Shown: positions 46,273-57,300 of the stretch, piece by piece
Layout of the letters: every line of letters begins with the position of its first letter
Numbering within the stretch: the first letter of the stretch is position 1
Notes under the pieces: model-generated
Seen by the model: only the letters and a program-made list of their open reading frames with translations
What the model was told of the DNA's origin: nothing
The model's database searches: none
Translations under genes and position numbers: made by a program
Assembly (NCBI GenBank): GCA_030248295.1
Contig: JASANH010000138.1
Location: 620,001 to 684,000 of the forward strand
Origin: Mesodorylaimus sp. YZB2_4
Lineage: Eukaryota; Nematoda; Enoplea; Dorylaimida; Dorylaimidae
Length of the DNA stretch: 64,000 bases
Direction of reading: 5' to 3'

Positions 46273-46450
46273 GTGTAACTAGCCTGGCAGGTGCATGAGG
46301 GAGTGTCGGCGGGACAAAAACTTCGTCTAGAATGAGGCAGGTCTTGGGACTATAACTGCGGCTGAAACATCAACGCGACGGGTTGACGTTTTCCAGCCAG
46401 GGGAGATCGATTACTCTCTCCCACTCTCCATCATGACCTACCAGGCGCTG
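46273..46450 (-). repeat. Repeat family A, copy 5
   Basis: The most diverged copy. It retains GGTCATGATGGAGAGTGG-type head, GTAATCGATC and the TTGATGTTTCAGCCGCAG block on the minus strand; the tetraloop hairpin arm is deleted. Confidence 0.75.
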
Positions 46451-47114
46451 TGGGACAACCACGGGGAGAACTGAGGCAGGGGCAAATTGTGAGGACGACA
46501 AGCAGATAGCAGGATCTTTGAGTGTTACTGTGCTGTGTGGACTCATGATCAGAAGAAGAGGACAGGTGGTGGTACCGTGTATTTCGAAGTGAGTGTTGAC
46601 TGAAATGTCCATGCATCGAAGAGCGAGAGAGGACAGAGGGGGTTTCTCGCAAGTCAGCAGACATAGATCTTGCAAGAGCCAGGATTTTCGTCTTTTCGCC
46701 CAAGTACCGCACAGACGTTTGCTGATGCAATTATATTTTATCTACCACTCTGTGCTGAAGTTCAAGAAAAGTGGATGCTTGGCGATATCACCCATACTTC
46801 TTGTTCCTTACTAGAAAAATCTTAATATCAAAATGACTTCAAGATGATGAGCTATAAAAATTTAGATTTCTAAATTCGTTGTTTCTGAATTTCTTTAATT
46901 TTAACCAGTTAAGAGGTTCCCGCCAAAACTAATAATTTAAGTCAAAAGCTGTTATTTCTCCATGTAGCTTTCATACAGATTATCGATTGCTCTCTATCAA
47001 TTTTTTATAACTGTTTTTTAACTCACTTCAAGGGGCCTGTTTTTGCCTGCAACAATCGACCAGTCAAACCTTATAAGGTCTACGGGACTAGCCACACAGC
47101 AGCTTGCTTCCATG

Positions 47115-47310
47115 TCACCGCTTGGAGGATCTCCACATAAGAGCTTTCTGGATCAAACACCTGACCCAGGTTCCTTCAGTGTTAGACAGCCGAGACTTGT
47201 TGCTTGTTTGTCTTTCGTCTCTCCACGCAGAACACCTCTTCGGTACCAGGTAGCGCAAGGTCAGCGAGTGTTTATGGCTTACAAGCCGACCTCCGCCGCC
47301 GATAATAACC
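47115..47310 (-). repeat. Family B copy (SINE-like), copy 4
   Basis: The body matches 7900-8040 in the same orientation: TTAGACAGCCGAGACT, GGTACCAGGTAGCGCAAGGTCAG and TTTATGGCTTACAAGCCGAC. The B box is not preserved. Confidence 0.6.
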
Positions 47311-47719
47311 GCATATGCTTTCAATGGTATCCTCTTTTGTCTACATGAGAATGCCATGATTTCTTTTGTAAAGAAGACGAGCCGACGTATTCGACAACTA
47401 CGCCGAGTTGCCTTGGAAGGGCGATGGGGAGGAGAGAAGTCGATGGGGTGGTATGGGCTTACCAACCTGCAAATGCGAAGTGGAGACTCGAGCAAGGAGT
47501 TAGGAGCTGTCAGAGTAAATAAAATAACGAAATCTTTATTGTATTATCAGGTGCAGCCTGTTCGGTGCCGATCCAGTTTGGAGAAATGCACTGCCGCGGA
47601 AGAGGCTTGATAAGAAGACATGTGTGGATAAAACTGGGTGTTCCTAGTCGTTTTACAACAACAGCGTGCGTCGGATCGTTGTACTATTCCCTTTGACTCG
47701 TTCCACAGTAGAGTGTGCA

Positions 47720-48999
47720 ATGGATGGAAGACTGGGCATTGTCATATTTGGATTCGGTCGAATCGGACGCATTCACGCGAGATCCCTAATCGAATCGCGC
47801 CGGGCGCATATACTATGCATTGTCGAAGATTTGGACGAGGCTACTCGCGAGGCCATCACATCGCCTGAATGGAATCTGCACATCGATCACGGCACTTTGG
47901 TCGTGCAACCTGCAGATGCAGAAAAGGTCTTGGCTGATGGCAGGTAGGTCGAGCGCCAGTTGAGACAAAGTTTACTTCTAAGCTTCTATTCGAGGGCAGG
48001 GTCAAAGGAGTCATAGTGTGCGTTCCAACTCGCCTCCACGACAATGTTATTGAACTAGCTTGCAAATACAAAAAACACATATTTTGCGAAAAGCCAATTT
48101 CGGCCACACTGGATGGCACAGAGAAAAGTTATGAGCTGGCGCGTCAGGCCGGTGTTACTTTATTTTGTGCTCTCAACCGCCGTTTCGATCCAGCTCTGGC
48201 GAAAATCCAAAAGCAAGTTGCCGATGGACGTGTTGGCAAATTGCAACTGGTGACTAATTTTGTGCGCGACCATCCCGAGCCTCCTGCTTCGTACTTCAAT
48301 GCTGGATCAGGTTAGCTATTGCGGCTATCAGGTTACTGGTCAAAAACGTAAGACAACTTGAAGGGCGACTTTGATTTTCTAGGGAGCATGTTCGTCGACG
48401 TGGGCATCCATAGTTTCGACCTGATATCGTGGGTTGCTGGTGAATATCCGACTCAAGTGACAGCAATGGGCCACGCGCACAATGAAGCTTACCGGAAGAG
48501 GAACGACATCGATGTCATGGCATTGATGCTCAAGTACCCATCGGGCCTGATAGCATACGTGGACAGTTGCCGGTACGCGCCGTATGGCTATGACCAACGT
48601 TTTGAGGTATGCTCGCTAGACGCAGGCTTGCTTCCTCGACTGACGACTTTAATCATGCAGGTAATTGGCAACAAGGGGGCTTTGGTGGCGGAGAATCAGC
48701 GTGATGATCAACTCATCGTGAGAACTGAAGAAGGCGACACAACAACCCCCATTCAGTACTCTTTTCCTGAACGTTTCCAGAAGTCATACGCAGCTGAGAT
48801 TGGTCATTTCTTAGACATCCTTGAAGGTAAGGGTTGGCCTCCATTTTGTTGTTGGTTTTCTATCAAAGCTGTAAATTATTTTTTAGGGAAAGTAGAGTGC
48901 GCCATTACGAGCGAAAGTGTTATCAATGGCATTAAAGTGGCATTGGCTGCGGAGGAAGCGTGCAAAAGTGGCCGTGTGACTGACATACATTACGACTAA
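47720..48999 (+). CDS. Gfo/Idh/MocA oxidoreductase, inositol 2-dehydrogenase-like (5 exons)
   Basis: NAD(P)-dependent sugar/cyclitol dehydrogenase; closest in pattern to myo-inositol 2-dehydrogenase, which oxidises myo-inositol to scyllo-inosose. Exons: 47720-47943, 48000-48310, 48383-48606, 48661-48826, 48887-48999; 345 residues, in frame. The Rossmann motif GFGRIGRIHAR is near the N-terminus, followed by VPTRLHDN, the EKPIS motif (catalytic Lys) and DVGIHSFDLISW with the His-x-x-x-Asp pair. The C-terminal domain has the usual YPSGLIAYVDSCR strand. The length fits the family. Substrate is inferred; other family members act on different cyclitols. The PI synthase gene lies 4 kb upstream. TTCCACAG stands 11 bases before the ATG. 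Confidence 0.88.
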
Positions 49000-49091
49000 C
49001 GGGTCGAGGAGACATGGCTCTGGTGATGGAGAGGGGGTTGTTTGGCTATATCAGACAAACCCTATCAGTTGACGTTGCCGATAAGACCTTG

Positions 49092-49355
49092 CTAGTCATA
49101 ACCATGGGGAAAAGGATTTAGTAAAGATACACCTGACGATGGCACCAAGGGCTGCACGGCAACCGGTTTTTTGTGCACGAGCAGTGCCCACTCGAGCACA
49201 GTGCTTTCTTCGATTTCTGATTGCGCATTTTCTTCTTTAAACACGCACTCGCAGAAGGCGTGATAGCGTAACGCCTGTTGAATGGACAACTGCGATAGTG
49301 ATGGCTTCAGCATCTTAATGCTGGGGCTAATGTTGACGATAGAAGCGGTGGCCAT
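49092..49355 (-). CDS. Small protein of unknown function
   Basis: An 87-residue frame from the ATG at 49355, converging with the inositol dehydrogenase gene. The sequence (MATASIVNISPSIKMLKPSL, then QALRYHAFCECVFKEE and EESTVLEWALLVHKK) looks protein-like in composition and has no low-complexity bias, but I recognise no family, and no adjoining exon was found. It may be chance. Confidence 0.35.
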   Translation of the reverse strand: MATASIVNISPSIKMLKPSLSQLSIQQALRYHAFCECVFKEENAQSEIEESTVLEWALLVHKKPVAVQPLVPSSGVSLLNPFPHGYD

Positions 49356-49498
49356 TGTCTTAGCAACGTAGGTGAAAGCGGATGCGCAGAGGGGAGTACA
49401 GGGCGCAGAATGAGGCAAACTGAGGCAGTGATAGTAAGGGCAATAGTTTCTGGGTTTACACTTAGTGCACTAGCATATGCACTGCTTCACAATGCATT

Positions 49499-50126
49499 CT
49501 CGCTTTAGACTGCGCCACCGTGTTAAAAAATTGTTTTACACAGTTGCCATGTTTATTTCTTAAATACAAGTATTTTAGTTTGGGACAGTTGGGGAAACAG
49601 GTAGGGGAAACCGGAGGAAGTGACTGGGGAAGCTTTCGCACCACGCCGGAACCCAATAGTCTATGGCTGCAACATTGGCCCAGCCCCCAGCTGCTCGCTC
49701 TGCCGTGCAGTCGGTTGCCAGATAAGTATCTACATGAGCAACTATCCTCAGTGTATAAATAGCCTGCTCTCACGGTGCGACTACCGTGCCAGGCGCAGCG
49801 AAAGAAGATGCGTCTGCTTGTAATTTCTGAGATAAGCTTTTGCTTATCTTTTATCCAGTCTCAGCACAATATATGTACTGTACACTGGCCGGGCGCGGCA
49901 CCGGCACTGGCACTTCCTCCAGTAACACGGACCCAAAAAACGTACATAGCCTGCATTACGAACTGAACTGAATAGATGGCAAAGGATACCAGTCATTTTG
50001 AGGGATGAAGCGTACTATAAATGAGCAATGGACTTCTCTAAAGGCCGTGCCGGGCGCGCGCGGATTCAAAAAATAAAGGAACTGCAGATAAGAATTTTTT
50101 AACGTGGTGACGCAGTCTAAAGCGAG
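49499..50126. mobile_element. MITE-like element with about 34-bp terminal inverted repeats
   Basis: CTCGCTTTAGACTGCGCCAC at 49499-49518 and onward to 49532 is matched in reverse complement by 50093-50126, with about three mismatches. ATT stands directly outside both ends (49496-49498 and 50127-50129), a plausible 3-base target-site duplication. No coding capacity. The interior is GC-rich at GGGCGCGGCACCGG (49888-49910) and again at 50045-50062. Confidence 0.75.
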
Positions 50127-50130
50127 ATTG

Positions 50131-50910
50131 GAATTTCTAAAAAAATGTGTTATCAGACAATAAAAAGTTAGCCCAGCCACCCTACTCTAACCAAATGCGA
50201 GGCAAACGGGGTTGGCTGGGCTCCCTCGGCGGCACATGCTTGAGTGGGTTATACTTATCCAGACGTGATATATCTACTGTACGTTTATGTTGACTTCAGG
50301 GCGAGGCTCACAATCGTAATCCCACACTCACCCACAATCCATGTCTCTGTGACGTACTTGGTGCATCGTGGAGTCGTGAAGTCGACTCCCTCTGGGATTT
50401 TATTCTTTCTGTTTTTCACCAAATGTCAACACCCACATGAATATACTTATTCGTATTTTTGAGTAAGTACGAAAGTTTGTAGTTTTGGAATACGATTCTC
50501 TTCTGCTACCTCGAACTAACTTGGGGAACAGTTGAGGACTTGCTGCAGTAAGGTTGTATCTGTCGTGACAGGGCACGAGTACTGCATGTCTAGCACCTAC
50601 TCAGTGACACTGCAAAAGGAAGTTCAGCTTCTGTGGAGCCAGCATGCTAATAGCTTTAAGCGTACAACCTTCAGCACTAGAACGATCATCGGCCCTTGTG
50701 TTGCCATCTCTCTCTTGCCTGAATGAAGTGGCTGAGGTAGGGGACGCTCTGTTACACTTTTTTAGTGACAGCAGCATTCTGTTTGATCAAAATTTTTTTA
50801 CAAACGCCGCCGAGGGAGCCCAGCCAACCTCGTTTGCCTTGAATTTGCTTAGAGTAGGGTGGCTGGGCTAACCTTTCTGTTGTCTTATAACAGATTTTTT
50901 AGAAGTAATA
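50131..50910. mobile_element. Second inverted-repeat element with about 100-bp arms
   Basis: The arms at 50137-50236 and 50806-50905 are inverted copies. Shared blocks are GCCGCCGAGGGAGCCCAGCC, TTAGAGTAGGGTGGCTGGGC and ATTTTTTAGAA. The 570-base interior has no gene. It directly abuts the element at 49499-50126, so one may have inserted next to or into the other. Confidence 0.7.
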
Positions 50911-51769
50911 GTACTTTTTCGCACCCACATTTGGGTTAGGAATTCAGAATAGATGGAAGAGATTTGTCGTCTACTCCCTCCTGAGCTGACGCAAATTTAG
51001 TACAAAGAAGGTTCGCACGTTATGCTCTGTCACTGTGGATTACTGCGCATAAACTCCAGAGTGGCTGGGCTAAACAGGCAACTATTGTGGCTGTTGATAG
51101 GCAGGGGCTTGTCACACACTTGCCGGTTGTGTCAGCAAAAAAAAATCAACATCCGAGTTATTTTCTGGTGGCAAACGGGCTCAATTTCCGCAACAAATAT
51201 TTTTTGCTACAGAGAATGTACAGTAGATCGCGAGTAGATTTTTCAAAAACTTTAGGCTTAGAAATCAAAACAATAAAAAACAAGCCAACTAATCCACCAA
51301 ACTAAAGCAAAAATTCAACCAAACTGAACAGAACACCCGTCTCGTCCAGTACGTAATTTGAACGAAGGGTAATTACGGCTAACGGAAACAGCACTTACGC
51401 GCTCCGCACGGCTGATAAAAATATTCCGCCTGCTGGTGACGTGGAGATACAAAATTCTGAGAATACCAGATCTACAGTACTGCAGGACTAACATCAACAG
51501 ACTATAAGGTTTCACTCAGCAGAATATCAAGACTCATCAAGATTTCTCATTCCCTCACCAAGCTAGTTTTCGTAGTTGTCTTGTTCTGCCACAGACCTAA
51601 ACTTGCAAATGCAGTTGATGTTTTCATTGCGGGTTGCTAGCTGATTCCGTCGTACTGCTGCCTCACATCACCTGGCATCCCCCTATTGCTATGGTAACCA
51701 TTTTTCCAGCACGCCTCGTCCAGCCACTCTTCCAGTCCGCCCATCCTGTCTCTTGCTGTCCACCTCAAA
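50911..51769. other. Gene-free stretch
   Basis: 5' flank of the coiled-coil gene. A partial GGCTGGGCTAA phrase near 51063 echoes the preceding element. Nothing else recognised. Confidence 0.5.
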
Positions 51770-52864
51770 ATGAAGAAATTCCTAAGAAAGCGTCCACCCG
51801 AGCAGATGACTACGTCCATTGCTCCTGCAGCTTCTGTGCGCTCTTTCTTGGAATCTCCTGTTTCGTTAATGGAAGAGACAATGAGACCAATGTTTTCTGG
51901 CACCCATTTTGACGAAATGCGTCGTCAACTCGATGTTTTAGCCGTTGAAAATGCTAAGCTTAAATCAAATATGCAAAGCCTAACTGAACAAAATATATCT
52001 TTGCAAGATCAACTGCGAGACCATCGCGACCAACCGAGACCACCCCATCCATCAAATGGACAAGGTGGGATTGATGCCACCCAGACAAAAACGGAAGAGA
52101 TTCAGAAATTGGTCAAACTGATAACTGAGGAGAACGATGATTTATCCAAACAATTGGCCATGGAACGTGAACACGCCCGCGAAGCACAGCGAGTTTACGA
52201 TGCTCAGATTCAACGTCTCACTTTCGAATATGAGCAATGCCAACTGGAAAATGCCCGTTTACAACACGACTTGAGAAACTCCATCTTGGAAAACGATGAA
52301 TGGCGAGTTCGAGCATCCACGTTATCTCGCGAAAAAACAGAGAAAACATTCGAGGAAGAACTCGGGGCAAGGTCCAAATTCGAAGCGTGCAAGACTTTGC
52401 TAGATGAATTGAAAGCAAAGTACAAGAGCGAGGTGGCACGATTGCAAGACGTGCTGGAGAAGTCATTGGATGAGAAAAGGACATTGGGACTAAGACTAGC
52501 GCAACTAGAAGCCGAAACTGAAATGACTTCAAAACGACAGGATAGTTTGTGGGAAGGCGCCAAGGTGCTTGAAACGGAAAATCAAAAACTAGGCGTCTTG
52601 CTGGAATCGAAGGAAGAACGAATGACGAAAATGGAGACCATGTTCAAAGAGTTGTTGGGTGTGGCCAAAGAGATGGCCAGTGCCAAAGCGAAGGGAGAAC
52701 GAGCCTGGGTGGACAGTCGGCAGGACTTGACCAGCCGACTTCAAAAGTTGGAGAGAAGATGCCAGAGTTTGAAAGATGATAATGAGAAATTGACGAGTTT
52801 CAAACAAGAAGCACTGGCGAAGTTGACTGAGGCTAGGAAACTGTTGATGGTTGACGATAGATAG
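51770..52864 (+). CDS. Coiled-coil protein, intronless
   Basis: 364 residues, single exon, starting at the ATG at 51770. A short basic N-terminus (MKKFLRKRPPEQM) is followed by long heptad repeats from about residue 50 to the end (LDVLAVENAKLKSNMQSL, then HDLRNSILENDEW and LRLAQLEAE), with one Pro-rich break near 88-100 (RDQPRPPHPSNGQG). No catalytic domain and no membrane span. It may be a cytoskeletal or centrosomal structural protein, which is inference from the coiled coil and from rootletin nearby. I recognise no specific family. Confidence 0.7.
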   Translation: MKKFLRKRPPEQMTTSIAPAASVRSFLESPVSLMEETMRPMFSGTHFDEMRRQLDVLAVENAKLKSNMQSLTEQNISLQDQLRDHRDQPRPPHPSNGQGGIDATQTKTEEIQKLVKLITEENDDLSKQLAMEREHAREAQRVYDAQIQRLTFEYEQCQLENARLQHDLRNSILENDEWRVRASTLSREKTEKTFEEELGARSKFEACKTLLDELKAKYKSEVARLQDVLEKSLDEKRTLGLRLAQLEAETEMTSKRQDSLWEGAKVLETENQKLGVLLESKEERMTKMETMFKELLGVAKEMASAKAKGERAWVDSRQDLTSRLQKLERRCQSLKDDNEKLTSFKQEALAKLTEARKLLMVDDR

Positions 52865-53070
52865 TAAATCTCGCAGGAATGCACAGGTCATTTTTGTGTG
52901 GCCATGGGATACCCGTGATTTATTTTAAAAACAGAGTCACTGCTTGTGATGACTTTATAGCCACAGAGTATGAGACAATACACAGAGAGGTTAATCATGT
53001 CAATGGTTACATGTCCCGTCAGGTATTTGTTCTGAACTGCATAGAGAAAAGGTGGAAATGACTACCACTC

Positions 53071-53418
53071 ATGGCATCAAGCGCAGTATCTACAATGGAA
53101 GGGATGCCACCACGATTATTGGCGAGATTAGTAAAACTTGGCCCTGAAGCCAACCTGGAACAATGTCTGCTAGGAGACAGTCTTCCTTCAGAGAGCCTTG
53201 GTCAAACAGGAACATTTCGCCAAATGGAACTCCATGTGCCGGCACACTTTTTCCCGAAGCTGCTCACCCGAAACGCCCGTCGTCTTCTTGGCTCCACCCA
53301 CTTTACTCTGCAAAACTTAAGCAAAACTTTAGATGTCACCCAGGGTGACATGGTCAGTGCCACATTCGTTTCGCCAGCCGATGCGGTCACCCAAGTGTAT
53401 GTGGGGAGGATAAGCTAG
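53071..53418 (+). CDS. Small protein of unknown function, intronless
   Basis: 115 residues from the ATG at 53071 (in-frame alternative MEGMPP at residue 9). It contains RLLARLVKLGPEANLEQCLL, HVPAHFFPKLLTRNARRLL and a strand-rich end. No signal peptide or membrane span. It lies 207 bases after the coiled-coil gene and 220 before the secreted protein, same strand. Family unknown. A 19-bp word inside it (53365-53383) recurs at 54422-54440 in the rootletin gene. Confidence 0.5.
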   Translation: MASSAVSTMEGMPPRLLARLVKLGPEANLEQCLLGDSLPSESLGQTGTFRQMELHVPAHFFPKLLTRNARRLLGSTHFTLQNLSKTLDVTQGDMVSATFVSPADAVTQVYVGRIS

Positions 53419-53637
53419 CACACTTGTTTGGGTTCTTGGAATCTATTAGAAATTCTTGCTTCATGGTGCTGCAAGGACCCTCTTGTATTACAGTTCATTG
53501 CAGCCACCGAAATTTCTATTCACTGTGACAACCAGCCCATCTCCTACGCACACGAAGACGGATGCCGAAACTAGTCTTGTCGTGCGCGTCAGTGCATTCT
53601 TCCAATTCACTCGTCGGCAATTGCTTGGACGGGCAAG

Positions 53638-54151
53638 ATGGGCACAGAGATACAGTGCTTCACTCTTCTTTGCTTAGGTAAACTTCGTGCGTCCTTTTTA
53701 TCGCATCAGTTTGGCACTCATTTTGCTTTTTTCAGTCTCTGTTCAAGCACACAGCTTCATGGTTCACCCTCGACTTCGAAGACAATCGTTCGGGCCCTCG
53801 CAAACCATAGTCATACCTCATGATCGCAATCAACCCTGTCCGATCGTCGTAGCCCCAGCTGACATTTCGGGCGGTGGTTACTTCGGTCGGCCAGTCCAAG
53901 CGGGCACTTGGTGGCAAGGATATGGCCCCAAGACTGGTCCATTTTTTGGTGGCGTGGGCGGCAACTTTGGTTTGATACACAATGTGGGATTCGATGTGAA
54001 TGCCGGACATCGGGTGGTACCAGATTACTCAAGGGACTGCAACAATCAAGTGCCGCCAACCCCTCCACCTTCCTTCCAACAAGTGCCAAAACGAACTACC
54101 AAGACCTCGGCATCTTGGAGACCTTTCCTTACGACTAGAAGGCCTGGATAA
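53638..54151 (+). CDS. Small secreted Gly/Pro-rich protein (2 exons)
   Basis: Exon 53638-53677 codes for MGTEIQCFTLLCL. A 58-base intron (GTAAAC to TTTTTTCAG) follows, and exon 53736-54151 continues VSVQAHSFMVHPRLRRQ. Spliced, this gives a 151-residue protein with a short signal peptide ending near QAHS. The mature part has IVIPHDRNQPCPIV, a Gly-rich block (GPKTGPFFGGVGGNFG) and a Pro/Thr-rich, basic tail, with two Cys. Without the splice, the long second-exon frame would have no ATG, which supports the intron. Family unknown; it may be a cuticle or extracellular component. Confidence 0.65.
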
Positions 54152-54396
54152 TATCACTTTCTATTGTCTGTATCTACTGTATGTATGCACGTCTATGTAA
54201 AAACATTCGACTACAGTACCTACCATTACGTATTTCTACACCAAGTACGCACGTTGTCACGACCGCGCAAACCAACCACGATTACCTAATCACTTCAACA
54301 AGTATCTAACTGCGAGTACCAAGTGAATGTAAGGAACGAATAGGAAAGCCCTAGCCTCGGTTAATAAAATGGCAGTGAGATGAGTGCACACAACGT
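54152..54396. other. Gap between convergent genes
   Basis: 3' flank of the secreted protein (+) and rootletin (-). TACTGTA and TACAGTA words lie at about 54174 and 54213. Confidence 0.5.
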
Positions 54397-57300
54397 CTAC
54401 CTCTGGCCAATTAGTGCCTCGTTCGTTTCGCCAGCCGATGTGGCCAGCCTTTGACCGCCTCCGGCACCCAAACGAATTGTCGATGCCAAATATCCGAGAT
54501 TGCTATGCGACCCCGTCGACGGCAGAAGCAACGAGTCCAGCAACGGATCATTCCTCAACGATGCAAACGATTGGTCCAAGCCGGCTCGTATTTGTGCCAC
54601 GTCTCGCGACTGTTGAATCGCTCTCGAAAAGAATTCGTGTCGCCGACGTACTTCTTGTCGCAATTGCTCCTTTAGACGCGTTATCTGCTCTTCCAACGAC
54701 CTCAACCTTTGCTTGTACATTTTCTCCAGCATCTCCACTTGTCGCAACGCGTCCTGTTTCTCTGATCGAAGATGATTGATCTCGCTGTCCAGGTCCAGTC
54801 TGTGGCGCTGAGAAAGCTCCGACAGCCTTAAAAATAGGAGCCTTGCTATTTCAGATTGTGTAAACAATACCCTAACAAGAGAAAAAACCAAAATGCTAAC
54901 CTTTGTGCGTGAGCTTGTTCCATTTTTGCAACTTGCGCTTGCAATTGCGTGACCGTATGGTGCAGTTCCATATTTTCTTTTTCGATCGCACTAACCGCCT
55001 TATCCAGGGCCGCCCTCTCCATCTCCGCTGTTCGAATCAAGTTATCATTTTTGCGCCGATCTTTTTGGTACTAAATAAGCACGACAGGCGCCAGTGTTGA
55101 TTCAAACTTTGTTCGAACTAGAACACTTACCGCAGCCAGTTCATGCTTCAGGCTAGCCTTATCACGTTCCAGCTTCAACTTCAGCGTCGTCCATTCTCGT
55201 CTTTCCGCTTCCACCTCTTGATACTTACGTTGCAAGTCAGACATTCGACTTTGAAAAGTTTGTTTCTGCGCCACTGTCTGTTCTAATTGCCGTTTCAGAT
55301 CTGTTTCCGTTTCTTGACTGATATCGAGCATTTTTTGCAATGTCTTTAACTGCGAGTCCATTTCAATAAGTTTTGACTCCAGTTCAGTCATGCGACTTTC
55401 AGTTTCATTAAAAGCGTCGGAACGCTGCTTAAAATCTCTCCTGGTCTTTGCCAATTGCTCCCTATATAGAATAAAAGGCTGCGTCTTACACTACGAGCGT
55501 AAAAGGATGTACAAGCGTACCTTGCATCCCTCAGACGATCATCAGTCATTCGTTTTTCCTGTTCAGTAGCACGCAACTGCTGCTGAAGGCTGACCAATTG
55601 TTCTTGTAATGTCTGGCCACTCGACGTGTGCTCTGACAATAAACCTCGCACAGATTCCAACTGAGAGCGCAATTCAGCTTCACTTTCGGTCGTCCTCGCC
55701 AACATTGACCGATAATGTTCGAGCTCGCTTTGCAATCGACCGCTCCTCTGCTCTTCAGCTCTCAGTTGCTCCAAACTCGTTCGTATTCGTTCCTCAGCTG
55801 CCTGCAAGCATTGACATTGCTGTCCCACTCTTATACATCAAATAGCTCCACTTACATCAGCATTCGCGACAGCTTCTGTCAATTGGATACGCGTACGATG
55901 CAGTTCGGATGTCAAGTCAGAGAGTTCTGATCCGTGGTGACGCCGTTCTTCGTATGATGTCGCCAGGTCATCCTTGAGTTTCCTCATTTCTGTCTGAGCC
56001 TTTTCCCAATCAGCATTCAATGATTCGAACTTGTCCTAAAATAATAGCAGATGGTCAGAGGAGGCAATAATCAACCATCCATTCGAACCCATCCCATACC
56101 GTTATTTGCTTCAATTGGGTATCTCGGCTGCGTAGCTGTACTTCCAACTGACTGACGCGTCCAGTAACAAGTCGACGTTCATTTTCCTTGCTTCGGATAA
56201 GTTCTTCTTGCGAGACCAATATAGACTGCAGCGAGTTCAAGCGCGATTCGGCAGCTCGTTTTTCTTTAATAGAATCGTATCTTTAATAAATATTTCATAT
56301 TAAGTTTTTTTTTATTCTCACCTTCAACAATGTCCTCGATCTTCCTATTCAACTCCGAAATATGAACTTCGGCGGTCTTCTTCTGTAAATCTGCTTCTTC
56401 TAATCTCCGTTCCATATCCAACAACTGCGCGTGTGTCTTCTCCTCCTGTTGCCGCGTCGTAGTCTCCAGTCTGCGTACTTGCTCAACCAAAGTCGTCACG
56501 CGTTGCTCCACTTCCGTCCTTTCACTGAAACATCAGCCACATGATAGCAACTGGAAGTCACGTACATACCAATCGTTGTACTTGACCAACATGCGGCGCT
56601 CCTCCTGCGACGTCGATCGATATTGCTGCTCCGCAATAAGATCGCGACGGCAAGATTCCAACTGCAGTTCTAAATCATGCTGCTTCTGTGTCGCCTAAAG
56701 AACGCCATTTCAAGCAACGCAAAATATAATTGCCACTCTTCTTACCGATTTTAGTTGTGCATCAGTTTCCACATATTCTTTTCGTAAGTTGCCAAGTTGA
56801 GACTCGAATTCTCTTAGCTCGGTATTTCGCCTATCCATATGACTTAGGAGCACTAAACGGAAAAAGATGCATTTTATGGAGAAAGACAGATTCCATATCA
56901 CACTCACATGTCCTTTCTTGGTTCAGTTCCATCTTATCGTGCTGCAAGAACTCAACCTGCTCTTGCAACCGACGAACTTCGGCTTCGGCTGCCTCCCGTT
57001 TGACCCTCAATTCATTTCGTTCTTCGTCCACCTGAAATTCGAGAAGACAGCTGTTATTTTACGGGTGCTCACGAAAAACATCAGCGATCAATTCTCTGCG
57101 ACTACCTTCCCACGCTGCCGAGAAATACTGACCAAGAGAAAAAGCTCACCTGCTCCAAACGATTCTGTAGCATATGGCGGTCTCGCAAAACCGACTGCTT
57201 GTCTCTCGTTAATGTTTGTATCTCCAACTGCATCGCACCCAATCGGTCATTAATTGACTTCTCATTCGCGGCCAACCGATGCACCTCCGATGTCAGCTCC

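Larger units (their letters stand above)
45561..47719. other. Intergenic, repeat-containing DNA
   Basis: No gene seen. It contains repeat A copy 5 (46273-46450) and a family B copy (47115-47310), with an AT-rich stretch at 46800-47040. Confidence 0.5.
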
